Origin: Bos javanicus
Lineage: Eukaryota; Chordata; Mammalia; Artiodactyla; Bovidae
NCBI RefSeq assembly: GCF_032452875.1
Contig: NC_083882.1
Span: forward strand, 30,744,001-30,808,000
Reading direction: 5' to 3'
DNA: 64,000 bases
Shown: in pieces, positions 1 to 12,005 of the stretch
Numbering within the stretch: position 1 is the first letter of the stretch
How the letters are laid out: the number at the start of each line of letters is the position of its first letter
Translations under genes and position numbers: made by a program
Notes under the pieces: generated by a model
What the model saw: the letters and a program-made list of their open reading frames with translations, nothing else
Told to the model about the DNA's origin: nothing
The model's database searches: none

Positions 1-278
1 TCCCACCACCTCCTAACAGGGCTCCTGCCCCAGGCTTCTCTGGTTCAGCCTTGACTCATGACTTTTGCCCTCTCCCATGGCCCGGCTCAAATTTGACCTT
101 TGCCCATGACAACAGAGGGGCCAAGACATGGGGAAGTAACCTCAGCATTTCCCAGAGTTGTGGATTCACTTGCGTCTGTGACACTCTTCATTGATTTGGA
201 GGTGTGTAATTGACTCTCCAGTCCCTCATCACCTCTCTCCTTCAGGCAGAGAAATCCCAACATCTAAAAGAAAGAGAG
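1..278. other. Unique intergenic sequence
   Basis: I see no gene, RNA or clear repeat here. Confidence 0.4.
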
Positions 279-420
279 GCCTTCCCTGGCGGTCCAGTAG
301 TTAAGACTTCATCCTTCCAATACAGGAGGTGCAGGTTCAATCCCTGGTCAGGGAATTAAGGTTCCACATGCCATGCACTGCAGCCAAAGTATGTTTTTTT
401 TTTTTTTTTAATAAAATTGA
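279..420 (+). mobile_element. CHR-type SINE
   Basis: It starts CCTTCCCTGGCGGTCCAGT, has the tRNA-derived B-box-like GGTTCAATCCCTGGTCAGGG, and ends in a T/A-rich tail. Confidence 0.85.
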
Positions 421-767
421 AAAGAGAGGAAGGAAGGAAGAGAAAGAGAAAGAAAACCTCTGACTATTTTATTTAGGCAAATAAGCCATTGGTTTGGCCA
501 GAACAGGTGATCTTGAAGCACACGCAACAGAGGGCTAGTCGGCAAGGCAGGATCCCCTCCCATTGCTGAGCCTGCCTCCTAACCCTCACCATTCGCAGCC
601 CTGTCCAAGGTCTCCTCCAGCTCGAAGAGGAGCCCTTCTTTGAATCTCAGAGAAACATACACTTTCAGAATCACAAAGTACGCATGGACCCAGAAGAGAA
701 ATTCGACACACACCCGTCCCTTCCTGCCAAGACAGTTCTTTCAAGACTTGCCAACGTTCACATTGAA

Positions 768-1003
768 TGAAAGTGAAAGTATTTGTCGTTGAATCGTGTC
801 TGATTCTTCTCAACTGTGTCCGACTCTTTGCGACACCATGGACTGTAGCCCGCCAGGCTCCTCTGTCCATGGGATTCTCCAGGCAAGAGTACTGGAGTAG
901 GTAGCCATGCCCTTCTCTAGGGGATCTTCCTGACCCAGGGATCAAACTTGGGTCTCCTGCATTGCAGGCAGATTCTTTACCATCTGAGCCACCAGGGAAG
1001 CCC
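768..1003 (-). mobile_element. Bov-tA SINE
   Basis: The reverse complement gives the standard head GGGCTTCCCTGGTGGCTCAG and the body ending in GTCGGACACAG-type sequence. The GTGAAAGT tail lies at the low-coordinate end. The open frame overlapping it is a SINE artefact. Confidence 0.92.
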
Positions 1004-2015
1004 AGCATCCAGAGCTGCTGTCTAAACAGCCGCACACAGATGCAGGGATTTCTCAGTGTCAGAGAGCATGGCAGAAGCACGTGCCATCTGGTTCTTGAAA
1101 TTATCAAGGAGGGGCACCCCTTCGCTGGGGAGACACCTTAAGGCAGGTTTCACTTCTGAGATACATCACCCCCGGTTGTGGGAGCAGAAATTTCGAGAGG
1201 CTTTTTTCGGATGCCATGAGTGTCCGGCTCCCAGACTTCCCATCCACCACGAGTGCACCCCCCTCCACCAGTGGTCACAGCAGTTCTGGAAACCAGAGGG
1301 AATAAGGATGCCTACACGAATGCGCATGTCGGGGTGGAGGGAGGTGTGGGCCACAAACTCTGCCGAACACTGTTCCCAATCATTCCAGACCAAATTCAAT
1401 TGAAATGACACAGTTTTCAAAAACAATTTCTGGGTAAGTGGTGGAGAAAATAAGATCACCCTGAACACATGGAGGGAAGGAAGTGGCAGCCCGCCCCCTC
1501 CCCCTGCCCACCAGAGCAGAGATGTGTTCTGGTCCACAGGCAGGCGAGGCTAGCAAGATTCCTTCCTCCCATACCTTCGCACGGAGGCATCGGCTGGGCT
1601 CGGACAATGACTTGTGTGGGTTGTCATGACGATGAAATTGAAACTGGGATAAACAATAGCCACTCAACCAGCAGCCTAACCTCAGAACTGACCTGTCATT
1701 ACGATGGCAGCCACCTGGGCCTCATATAGACATCAAGAGATGAACATCTCTGAGCAGCTTTCATAACAGGTGGCTAAACAGGAGGTTGGAAATCAACTGG
1801 CTCTTTTTGCCCTTTCTTGAGCTAAAGTAGGGGATCACGCGGCATCCTAGGAAAGGTCCCCAGAGCCTGTGGAGGGACAGAAAAGCACAGAAAGCTGTTG
1901 GAGTGGCCCTAGATGCCCACCACACCCGGCAGAGAAGGTGAAGCACTGGTCTCCCATCCAAGTTCAGAACCCTCCGAAACCAGCTCACTGTGGTTCAGAC
2001 AGGTCATTCAGGGCT
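1004..2015. other. Unique intergenic sequence
   Basis: Several short overlapping open frames on both strands have no recognisable domain or splice structure. No clear repeat is visible. Confidence 0.4.
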
Positions 2016-2235
2016 CCGTGTGTGTGTGTTTGTGTGCGTGCGCACGCGTGTGCAATCACTCAGTCATGTATGACTCTTCACCACCCCATGTACTGTAGCC
2101 CACCAGGCTCCCCTATCCATGGGACTTCCCAGGCAAGAATACTAGAGTGGTTTGCTATTTCCTCCTCCAGAGGATCTTCCCAACCCAGAGATCAAACCCG
2201 AATCTGCTGCTTGGCAGGCAGATTCTTTACCATGG
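2016..2235 (-). mobile_element. Bov-tA SINE with TG-rich tail
   Basis: Antisense Bov-tA body ('actgtagcccaccaggctcc') is preceded by a degenerate TG/CG microsatellite at 2018-2054, the usual position of the SINE 3' tail. The 5' head is incomplete. Confidence 0.88.
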
Positions 2236-2539
2236 GTAGAAATTTTAAAGCCCATCGGGGATTCTTGACATCCCTCACCAAATGGACCAGCACAAAATTG
2301 GATTATTGTCTCTTAGAATTTGAACATGCCTTTGCAGTTCCAAGTCAAATGCAAATTGCCTAGTTCCTGTGGCACTCTGTCCCACCCTCCCCTCCATCTC
2401 TGCTAGCCTCAGACATGGAGCCTAAGCCCCCCTCCACAGCTACCTCAGGAAAGAGAATAGAATATGCCCCATAGGGTTCAACTTGGCTTTAAAAACTGGT
2501 ATTGTTATTTATATTTAATGGCAGCTTCAGAAAAAGCTG

Positions 2540-2800
2540 CAAATCCTAGAGCATGGCAGAAATGTAAATGCTAACTGATTGTTATTCTTACGGAAACTTA
2601 GAATTCAAAAGTTTAATCACCCTCATTAGCATAATTTGGGCGACTTCAGTCCATAACCTTACCCTGGAGTTGATTATTTATGGCGCCCTGAACAGAAGTC
2701 GAAAATTAACTTTGATTTAATGGAACAATTCCATCCCCAATATAATTCATAATGCAGAGACGTTTGTCAAAAATAAATCAGGCTGCTTCGCCTATCTCAG
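2540..2800. promoter_or_regulatory. Candidate conserved AT-rich noncoding element
   Basis: An AT-rich block without repeat signature contains several homeodomain-like and forkhead-like motifs (AAAGTTTAATCACC, GATTATTTATGG, TTTGATTTAATGG, AAAATAAATCA). It contrasts with the GC-rich flanks. Function is inference. Confidence 0.35.
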
Positions 2801-3159
2801 AACAAGAAATCTAGAAAGGGATAGAAAGAGAATCCCTAATCTTTCATTTCTGTGGCTGTTCCCACTCTCCCTTCCCCTTGTCAAGTCCCTGCCTGCCCAG
2901 GGATTGGCTTTGGAGGCAGCAGAGAACTTCAGAATGCGGAGAAGTCTATGGATCAAGAGAGACGGGCCAGACAGGAGTAGGGCTCCCCAGGGATGGACTT
3001 CTTGCTTCTCCTGAGGGTTTTATCCAAGTAATCAGCTTTCTAAGAAAATTAAATGAGAAAAAATGATCACAGGGAGCTAGTCTGGTGGAAGGGCTGCAAA
3101 TGGAGAGCATCATCTATGTCTTGCCTGTGTTTGAGGTTTCTCGGTCTGTACAGGTTGCC

Positions 3160-3290
3160 TTCACCTGCATTGCCGCATTCAGTCCTCACAATAATAGATA
3201 AGGCCCGTGGAAACTGAGACCTGGGGAGGTTAAGCAGCTTGTCCACACCCCACAGGGCTTGTGCAAGACAAAGCAGCCCTGCAATGCCCA
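3160..3290 (-). repeat. MIR remnant
   Basis: Degenerate match to the MIR core in antisense (TCCTCACAATAATAGATAAG, then GGTTAAGCAGCTTGTCCACA). Confidence 0.5.
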
Positions 3291-3456
3291 TCTCCTGGCT
3301 CCACTTGCAGTGCCTTCTCTCTGCCAGCAGGTGGAAGGAAAGGTGTCTGGCCGAGCAGTCTGTGTCCCAGCCGAGGACTCCCACAGGGGCCTGGGGTGAC
3401 GAGGGGAGACAGGGCTCCCAGAGCAGGCAGAGAACATCCTCAAGACATCACCAGCT

Positions 3457-3654
3457 CGGGACTCCTCTGATGGTCCCATGGCTAAGACTCTGCATTCCCA
3501 ACGATCCCTGATCAGGGAACTAGATCCCACATGTCACAACTAAGAGTTTACATACCACAGCTAAAGGGTTGCATGCCATAACAAAGACTGAAAATCTTGC
3601 ATCCACAACTGGCACCTGGAGCAGGCAAATAAATTAATTAAAATCCTTTTAAAA
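3457..3654 (+). mobile_element. CHR-type SINE with 14-bp target duplication
   Basis: The body has the GGTCCCATGGCTAAGACTC head, GATCCCACATG and repeated 'cacaactaa' segments, with an A-rich AAATAAATTAATTAAAA end. It is flanked by exact copies of AGACATCACCAGCT at 3443-3456 and 3655-3668. Confidence 0.9.
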
Positions 3655-3711
3655 AGACATCACCAGCTTACCAATTTCCAAAAGCTCAGAAATGGCATTT
3701 ATTACCCCTGC

Positions 3712-3925
3712 TGGCTTCCCTGGTGGCTCAGAAGGTAAAGAATCTTCCCGCAATGCAGGAGACCTGGATTCGATTCCCTGGGTCAGGAAGATCCCCTGGA
3801 GGAGGGCATGGCAACCCACTCCAGTAATCTTGCCTGGAGAATCCCACGAACAGAGGAGCCTGGCGGGCTACAGTCCATGGGGTCGCAAAGAGCCTCAACT
3901 GAGCAACTGAGCAACTGAGCACAGC
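3712..3925 (+). mobile_element. Bov-tA SINE
   Basis: Full-length sense copy from TGGCTTCCCTGGTGGCTCAG to a tail of repeated GAGCAACT units. Confidence 0.93.
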
Positions 3926-5099
3926 ATGCAGCACCTGTGCTGGCAAAGCTCAGAGAATGTAGGTCCGCCATGTGCTTGGTCAAGTGTCCCAGGAGGAACC
4001 TCTTTAGATGCTGGAGGTCATAGTCATGCTGGAATTCTCTTTATCCCACTTCACATAAAATTGCCTCTGAGTTGCACCAAGCTCTCTGCCACGGAAGAGA
4101 TCTTTCTACAAGCAGCACCAAGGAGCCAGATGAGCGTTGCCATGCGGGCACTTCCTCTGTGTTAATTCTCTGTCTGAACTGCTAAAGCCTCCCAGACGTG
4201 CCAAGTTTTAGTGGCAACAGGTTTGCCTGCCAGGAACCAGCCTCCTCGGCCTTCTCCCTCAAGCACCTACTGGCTGGGCAATGCCAGCTCTCCCCTTCCT
4301 GTGCTAGGCAGAGCCAATGCAACCTCATGATGGGCAGCAGAGTAGACTGCCAACAGCCAGAGCCTTGCCCGATGGCTGGCAGGAAAGTGACCGAGCTCAG
4401 ACTCTGCCATTTGACTCTTTTGGCATCTGCTATGGAAAAGAACTGGCTGAGAAGAGGTAAAAGCTGTTGGCAAAACATAAAGTTTGGGTTCTCTTGGTCC
4501 CAGCTCAGCGGGGATAATCATCCGCTTGCTTGGCTTCTGTGTATGTGCACGTGTGTCTTCACATTCAACCACATATTTTGAACAGTTTTAAAATGAAGGC
4601 GAAATCAGGCCACAGGACTCATTGTGGAAGAGAAGGCCTTGGATAAAATCATGACCATTCTTAGATGGGGTCACCAGAATGCCAGAACAATGAACTGATT
4701 CATCTGATTAGAGCAACCAATTAGTTCCTCCAGTTCAAGCAACCACCTGATCCCATCAATGAAAACAGTGTGTCAGTTAGAGGCTTTGTGGACCAAACAC
4801 TCAAGGAGTTGGCTGCACTGATGTTTTACCAACTAAAGGCTGTGATGTGGTGCAGATACAGCTTTGGAATCGCCTCTTCCAGGATTTCACTTTACTGAAA
4901 GAAAGGTCTCTTCTGTTTCTAAATGTGCAATATTCACAATAACAGTAACAAAAATGCATACATGGGTACATTCGCCATGAGTTAGTATTCCACTGTGTAC
5001 GTCATATACTTTCTTCCAAGTCATCTTCACAGGCCTGTGAACTCAGTATTATCATTATCCTGACTCTAGAGGTAGATAAACCTAGAGCCTGTTATACAG
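3926..5099. other. Unique intergenic sequence with possible old MIR near 5000-5080
   Basis: No gene is recognised. The stretch around 4990-5090 (GTACGTCATATACTTTCTTCC to TAGAGGTAGATAAACC) weakly resembles antisense MIR. Confidence 0.35.
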
Positions 5100-5490
5100 A
5101 CTGCAGTAAGTCAGAAAGACCAAAAAAATGTATATAGAATATTAATGCATACATATGGAATCTAGATAAATGGTGTTGATGAACCTATTGGCAGGGGGGG
5201 AATGGAGACTCAGATATAGAGAATGGACTTATGGACATAGTAGGGGAGGGAGAGAGTGGGGCCAATGGAGAAAGTAGCACCCACATATACACCCTATCAC
5301 ATGCAAGACAGACGTCTGGTGAAAAGCTGCTGTGTAGCAAAGGGAGGCCAGTCTGGCGCTCTGCGATGATCTGGAGGGATGGGATGGGGGGAGGGGAGGT
5401 ATGTACAAGTATGACTGATTTGCATTGTTGTATGGCAGAAGCCAACACAACATTGTAAAAATATTTTTTTAATCTTTAAATAAAAAATAG
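5100..5490 (+). mobile_element. L1 3' end (ruminant L1 3' UTR)
   Basis: Sequence from AGTAAGTCAGAAAGACC through TGGAATCTAGATAAATGG and GATGGGGGGAGGGGAGG to AACATTGTAAAAATA and an A-rich end matches the ruminant L1 3' UTR as I know it. It is 5' truncated and carries no intact ORF. Confidence 0.85.
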
Positions 5491-5496
5491 AAAGAT

Positions 5497-5610
5497 GAAA
5501 AAGTTGAGGTTCAGCACAGTTAAGTAACTTGCCCAAGGTCACACAGCTACTAAATAACACATCCAAGGCTCAGACTCAGATCCACCCAGTTATCCTCTTT
5601 ACAACTTGCT
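5497..5610 (-). repeat. MIR remnant
   Basis: The antisense MIR core is clear: TTAAGTAACTTGCCCAAGGT followed by CACACAGCTACTAAATAAC and CAGACTCAGATCC. Confidence 0.65.
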
Positions 5611-6788
5611 CTCGTGCACGCACTTGCCTCCCCAACTAGAGTGTGAGTTCCACGATGCAAGGGACCTGGGTTCTCACATCTAACACAGTGCCAGCAAACA
5701 GGCACAGAAGAGGCTCTCGATAAACATTTACTGAATGAGTGGATGGTTGAATGAATCTGCTCCACCACAACTGGGTCATGAAACCAAACCATACCACCTC
5801 CAACCAGAAGCCCCCAGCATTGAGAATGCCCAAGGATAGACACTGGGGTAAGGCACTCCCAGAGGGCAAGGGTGAATGTGCCGTGTTCACTGCAGTCAGC
5901 AGGGGAAAGGAGGGCAGAGACTGCCTGCCGTCCTGTCTCCTGGATGTTTATCCCACTCCAATGCAAGTTTCCCATCAGTTGTATACCTCCTCAACAGGCC
6001 CTTGTGCTGGGAATGCCCTGGGCCACTCAGCGCCCATTAATCGTGCCATTGGCATCCACGCTCCATCGTGCCAAACCACTGTCAGAGCCAGGCAGTGGAT
6101 GTCCTTGGCAATGTTGGCCATAGAGCCAGACAAGTTTCCACCTGAAGTTTCACTCTACCTGTGACTGGATGGAGGAGCCAGAATAGAGACTTGGTAAAGG
6201 AAAATGCCTTCTCTTTTCTGCTTCCAGACCATAAAAGGCCAAGAGAAAAGGATGTGCTGATGGTCGTGGGGAAGCACCAATAAGAAGAGATGGTCGTTGG
6301 GCAGATGGGAGCTCCAAAATGCCCTAGCTGTCAGGCTCACTTGCACAAAACTCACCCGGGACACACCTGTTCCTCCACGGCCCCCAGACGGGAAGCTTCT
6401 CTGATAACACATTGGATCCACCACATTCAGACCTGCAGCCCCTCCTGATGGGCAATGGCAAAGAGTGGAGTAAAAACAATCTGAGGGTTCTCTCTCAGCA
6501 CAGGATGGAGAAAGCATCAGTTCTCAACCAGGTCTCTCAAATATAAGTGTTACTGCTTCTGTCTTCAAAGCCCCTGGCCCAATGTATACATTGTCCCACA
6601 CTCTCTCTTAGGACACAAGAAAGTGGGTTTAAATAAATAAGAAGGTGGGTTTAACCCTTCCCTTGGCAGGGATAGGAAGTTGTCAGAGATGAGTAGGAGT
6701 GAGTTTGCAAGATGAATACCTTGGGCTTGCAAAATGCTTTATATTTGACAAAGTATTTTCTCACTGGAGCCTTAAAACTGTGAGATGA
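5611..6788. other. Unique intergenic sequence
   Basis: No supported gene or repeat. Open frames of up to about 140 codons occur on both strands without recognisable homology. Confidence 0.35.
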
Positions 6789-6908
6789 GTTGTTGTTCAG
6801 TTGCTGGGTTGTATCTGACTCTGTGACTTCATGGACTGTAGTGCACCAGGCTTCCCTGCCTTTCACCATCTCCTGGAGTTTGCTCACATTCATGTCCCTT
6901 GAGTCATC
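6789..6908 (-). mobile_element. BovB (RTE) LINE 3' fragment
   Basis: TGTTGTTCAGTTGCTGGGTTG, CATGGACTGTAGTGCACCAG and CACCATCTCCTGGAGTTTGC match the antisense 3' end of BovB, not a Bov-tA body. Confidence 0.75.
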
Positions 6909-6970
6909 TACACCTTTAGCTATATAAGTATCTATTGGTTCCATTTCTCTGGAAAATCCTAACTGATTCA
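6909..6970 (+). repeat. End fragment of an old interspersed repeat
   Basis: TATAAGTATCTATTGGTTCC and TTTCTCTGGAAAATCCTAAC match the terminal part of the element also seen at 59453-60375. I cannot name the family with certainty. Confidence 0.5.
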
Positions 6971-7559
6971 AGGCCCCAGACAGGCTTTGATTTAGATGAG
7001 CTGGGAAGCCAGGCTGTGCTGAGTCAGGCCTGCCTCCCATCCCCACATCAGTCAAGAAAGGAAAGGTTGTCTGCTCTTGTATTGACTCCTTTTAGAAGCT
7101 GCCCTTCCTCCCACAAAGAATTTTTTCAGAAATATTTACTGACCCGTACCTTATGGCAGGCGCTGTTTGGGGAGTATGTGTACCAGTGAATGAAGCAGAC
7201 AAAGCTCTCTGCCCCCATGACACTCAATTTCCACTGCAGATGTAATAAGGAAATCAGCGTATTACAAGGTGAGAAACACTATAAAAAAATTAAAAATGGA
7301 CCAAGGGAAGAGGGGTCAGGTATATTGGGGTGGGAGCAAGTGAGCACGTTGAGTCCAGGAAAGCCTTGATATGGAGGTGAGATTGGAGTGGATTTGAAGG
7401 AGGAGAAGGAACGAGGCAAGCACATGCATGGAAAAGAGCATTCCAGATGGGGAACAGCCAGTGCAAAGTCACTAAGAGGAGAGGTGCCTGATGAGCACAA
7501 GGAGGGCAGAGAGGCAGGAGATGGGGGAGACGCTGCAGGAAACTGGACCATGCTGGGCC

Positions 7560-8062
7560 ACTGTGAAGAAGATGTGGTACATGTACACAGTGGACCATTA
7601 CTCAGCCATAAAAAGGAATGGAATTGGGTCATTTGTACAGAAGTGGATGGACCTAGAATCTGTTATTCAGAGTGAAGTATGTCAAAAAGAGAAAAACAAA
7701 TATCATATATCAACATGTGTGTGTGGAATCTGAAAATGGTGTAGATGAACCTATTCACAGGGCAGGAATAGAATGCAGATATAGGGAACCCACGTGGGGA
7801 AATGGGTGAGGTGGGGTGGGATGAGCCTGGGAATTGGGACTGACACGTGCACTGCCATGTGTAAAATGAATAGCTGTGGGGAGCTCCTGTAGAGCACAAG
7901 GAGCTCAGCTCGGTGCTTTGAGGGGTGGGGTGGGGGGTGGGGGGCGGGAGGGAGGATCTAGAGGGAGGGAATACATGAATACATACATATCTATTGTTAT
8001 ACAGCAAAAAGTAACACAGCATTGTAAACAACTATACCCCAGTTTAAAAAAAAAAAAAAGAT
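7560..8062 (+). mobile_element. L1 3' end with poly(A) tail
   Basis: AGATGTGGTACATGTACACA, CCATTACTCAGCCATAAAAA and the G-rich GGGTGGGGTGGGGGGTGG block precede AACACAGCATTGTAAACAAC and a 13-A tail. It is a 5'-truncated ruminant L1. Short frames are decayed ORF2/3' UTR readings. Confidence 0.88.
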
Positions 8063-8539
8063 GTGAAGGAAAGCTATGGCGGGGGGCGGGACAGGGGACA
8101 TGATCTGATCCTGAGGGTCCCTCTGGCTCTCTGTTGAGAACAGACTGTAAAGGGGGCAAAGACAGAAATGGAGAGACCAGTTAAGAAGCTCTTGTCAAAA
8201 TCCAGACAGAGATGACGGTGGCCCTGCCCAAGGTAGTGTCAGAGGTCTGATTTCGGATGGAGTCAGTCAACAGGTGGAGATGCCCCCACAAAGGTGAGCA
8301 GGCAAGTTCCAGGTTCTTGGGTCCCTCTGCTCTCTGCCCAAGGACATCTTCTCTCCTGGGGCAAAAACTAGGAATTGATCTCCTTTGGAGGGGGCTGTGG
8401 AGGAAGATAAGAGAGCCAAGCTCTAGCTCCTTCCTTCACATCTGGTACAACCAGTAAAGGCTGATGACACCTTACAAGTGCCCAAGCTAGAGCGGGGAAG
8501 AAGGGGATGAGGGTGTCTCTCATGAGTCCAGTCAGTGGC

Positions 8540-9370
8540 AAGCTGGAAAAGGTTTAACAACTGTGTGTGTGTTAGTGATTTTACTAATATAAAGGGTGCA
8601 TTGCATATATTTTACAAATAATAATAAATTATTACAAATAATAATAAAATTTTATTGTAAATTCCATATAACCAATTGGTCCTCAAAGAAGGTTTCTGCT
8701 GGTTATTGCAGAACTCTTATGCCCATAGCCAACCTATGGTTATAATTGACAAACAAGTGTAGCTCCCACATGAATGTTGGTTGATATTTGCATTTACATT
8801 AATGGGTAAAAAGAAAGTGAAATGACAAAGACATTTTCGGGAAATTCCTTCGGCAATGATGTGATTTCTTTGCTGCATCAGATAATAGTTTTCAATTACT
8901 GCAAGAATATTTTCTCAATTTTTTGTGCTATTTGCAATGTAATAGCTACACACAGCACATATTACTTTGAGGTTTAATCTGCATCATTAAAATTTTCTCC
9001 ATCACTGTTTTTAAGTCTAAACAAATAACAAAACAATAAATGAAGTCTTGACTTTATGGCATTTGCCAGTTTCCATGTTGCAAATACTCTCACCCTGGCC
9101 AATTTCAGGCTACCAAGATGATGTCACTGGTGTGGAGTTGAGAAGAGATGCTTAGCAGTGAGTCATTATACCAGGATTTCCAACATACAGATACGATCAA
9201 TGGAAATAACCTCAAGAGCAGAGATAATAGTAAAATAATTAGAAAATAATGACTTTTGAGTATTTATTACCCTTGTGTTTAATGCAACTTGTTTAATTGT
9301 ACGTTTATATAATTTAATTTTTAATAATGACCGTGTTTATCAACTAGCTCGCAAAATTACTGAAAGTTTA
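8540..9370. other. AT-rich intergenic block with an old repeat
   Basis: This is one of the longest AT-rich stretches in the window. It lacks ruminant SINEs. Part of it (about 9055-9120) shares the core CCCTGGCCAATTTCA with 56275-56290 and so belongs to an old dispersed repeat or duplicated element. Confidence 0.45.
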
Positions 9371-9734
9371 ACAATCGACTCTTGTGAGTTGATACCAGCA
9401 GCTCAGGCACCCCACTGACTGTATGGTGCTGTCACAGAAATCACCCATCTTTCCAACAGGGAGACCAAAAATAGGCAAAGTGAGGCTGAGAGGGGTGAGA
9501 GATTTGCCCAAGGTGCCTGGTAACTGGGGGCCTTGGGTGTCTGGTATGGCGTGAGGGACGGGTGCTGGAAAGCCCAGGGAGCCAGAGGAAGCTTCATACA
9601 AGGGCAGGGAGGGTCGATGGAGGCTGTGGATGTGAGGGACCCTCAAGCCCACACCCCCATAGCCATCACCTGCTCCTCCATCTGCCAGGCCAGGCATGGT
9701 AGATCTTCATGCAGAGGCAGCCGCACCCAAGTGG

Positions 9735-9815
9735 CATAGGCTGTGGTTGATTAACAAATTGGCTGTTAATCGCATGCCCATCAACATAAATAGCATGTTT
9801 GTCCACGGATGGAAG
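9735..9815. promoter_or_regulatory. Candidate conserved element with HNF1-like site
   Basis: GGTTGATTAACAAATTGGC and TGTTAATCGCATGCCC contain GTTAAT/ATTAAC half-sites, then CATCAACATAAATAGCATG. AT-rich unique DNA in a GC-rich setting suggests an enhancer. Conservation could not be tested. Confidence 0.35.
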
Positions 9816-10404
9816 ATGTGCCAGGGCCAGCCTCCTTGGCTGGGCTCGTGGCGAAGCCAGCATGCAGGGATCAGGCCAAAGGGAATCAGGTAGAGAGCCT
9901 GGCCCTCTAGGCCAACGCACTAGTGTTTCATTATCCCAGAAATGAGGGAGGGGCCAAAAGAGAGGTCGAGAGCTAGCCCCCAAAGATCCCAGCTGCAGCT
10001 GGGAGGACAGTCCCCTTTCCCCCCTTAAGTCCTCAGCATCCTGTTTTGTTCCCCAAGTTCCTTCTCTACCAAGCAGAGCCTCCGAAATACTTGCTTGACC
10101 CTCTGGGCCCCAGAAATGAGAGTGATGATAGACAGGCCAGACTCACCCCCGCCTCCCCAGGCCCACCCAGGTCCTGGACGGGGAAGGAGCAGCCGTGTGT
10201 AGTCCTAAGCCCCAGGGACGCTGAGTGTGCCCTTGGGTGTGGCCACTCTGAATTTGGCCCAGCTCAGAAGCTGAGGGGCAGAGCAGGCCTCCTGAGGCTG
10301 GGGACCCTGTAAGGGGCGAGGGCAGCAGGGAGAGTGAGGGACTGGCCAGAGCGTGGGACACACCCCAGCTTCTGTGCCCAGGAGGGAGAGCCCGCCAACC
10401 CAGA

Positions 10405-10460
10405 GCTGTGTGATCTCAAGCAAGTTAAAGAACCTCTCTGAGTTTCCATTTTTTCCATGT
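10405..10460 (+). repeat. MIR core remnant
   Basis: TGTGTGATCTCAAGCAAGTT followed by AAAGAACCTCTCTGAG is the conserved MIR core. Confidence 0.55.
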
Positions 10461-11574
10461 TAGAAAATGAGTTAACTACACAATAAATTCTTGGCTTTCA
10501 TAGATTTACTATTTGGCTGTTTGGCTTATAGCCATTTAACGAACTGGATGCTTGCCTGGGCAGTTCCCCCTTGTGAGCCCAGTTTGCCTTCCCAGAAGCC
10601 CTTGGTCTCCTGCTTCATTGGCCTTGATGGATGCTTGGGAAGAAGGAGTCAATGTCTTTTCTAGCCTCCATCCTCAACTCAGTCTAGAAGCTCACTCCTC
10701 CTGGATTTCCCTTCCCAGTAGGACCTAGAATCTGCATTGCTGCAGCCAGTGCCTTACCGCTGGTGCCAGAGCCCCAAGACCTCTGTGCCGGGTCTGCAGC
10801 TCTGCCCCTTCCCAATGTCCAGGCTTTATCAGCCCTGGGGATGAGGACTACTTGGGCTGCAGAGCGAGGCTCCGAGCAGGTCCTGCCATGGGACAGGTGA
10901 CAGGAACAGAAGCTTCCAGGCCCCTTCCTCCTTTTCCACAAAGGGCCTCAGGGCAGCTCTCCTAGAACAATGGGAGTTGGGGTGGGGGAGCACGTCCCCC
11001 ACCTGCCTGCCCCACCCTCAGATCTCTCCCAGCTGCTAGTGACAGGTCAGGCCCTGAAAGGAGCTGAAATTCCCCCCAGCTCAGCTTTGGGCAACTCAGG
11101 GAGGGGGAACCAGTGAGAGGGGAGGCTGCAGTGGGAGAAACCGGTGAGAGTGCAAAGAGAAGGGAGTGGAGACAGAGAGGGAGGTGGGAGGGGAGGGGTG
11201 CAGAGCTCAGGCTCTGCACAACACTGCCACAAATCACCTGGGGGAGGCCCGGCAGCCCTCACAGCTCCAAGGAGATCGTTAGCGCAAGGAAGGTCCTTTC
11301 TAGGAGGCCTGGGGACCTCCAGCCACCCTTTGTTCTTGCTAGAGGGGAGGGACGGGGTGGGGGGGGCTTCATTTACCCCACTGCAAAATGTGAAGCGGGA
11401 TCCCTTCCTCCGAGGCCCAGGGCAGAGGCTTTGTCCTGGGAACACTAAGGTCTCCATGCACAGGTATGTGGACAAGCCATGGGGATATTACTAGCGATTC
11501 TCATTCCTAGCAGTATTAATAAAAATACTTCGTGCAGAGCTCTGGAACAAGCCTGCTCTGGGGTGTGGAACAAT

Positions 11575-12005
11575 AACTAACATTTATATAGCGCCTCACA
11601 GCATGAAAAGCAGGGTGTATTTCTCTCCTGTGATTCCCACAATACAGGAGCAATGCAGGTAAGGTGGAGGACTTTCTTCTTGTTTTACAAACCAGGAACT
11701 TCCAGTTCAAAGCAGCCCCAGGCTGCCCCAGGGCAATGGAACCGGAAAGCTGGGCAGAGCAGAAACTGCACCCCATCTCTTGCCCTTTCTGTGGGTCACA
11801 TGGGAGAACCCGGTGAACATGACTGAATCCTGGGAAGGAGAGAGACCACAGGACATGGGGGTCTGGGTCACTGACACAGGGGATCTGTGCCACTTCCTTG
11901 TTATAATGAAGACAATACCCACCCCCTAGGGTCATTGGGCACATTTGGAGTCAGGATAGATTCAAAGTGCTTGGCAAAGCTCCCAGAAGAGAGTTAGTGC
12001 TCAGT
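11575..12005. repeat. MIR remnants, probably two
   Basis: AACTAACATTTATATAGCGC with GATTCCCACAATACAGGAGC (11575-11715) reads as antisense MIR. ATAATGAAGACAATACCCAC to AGTTAGTGCTCAGTTAAC (11900-12010) reads as the sense 3' part of another. Confidence 0.45.

Noticed and set aside
586..1107. 173-codon minus-strand open frame
   Set aside because: It overlaps a Bov-tA SINE; the residues GFPGGSDGKESACNAGD are the usual conceptual translation of that SINE.
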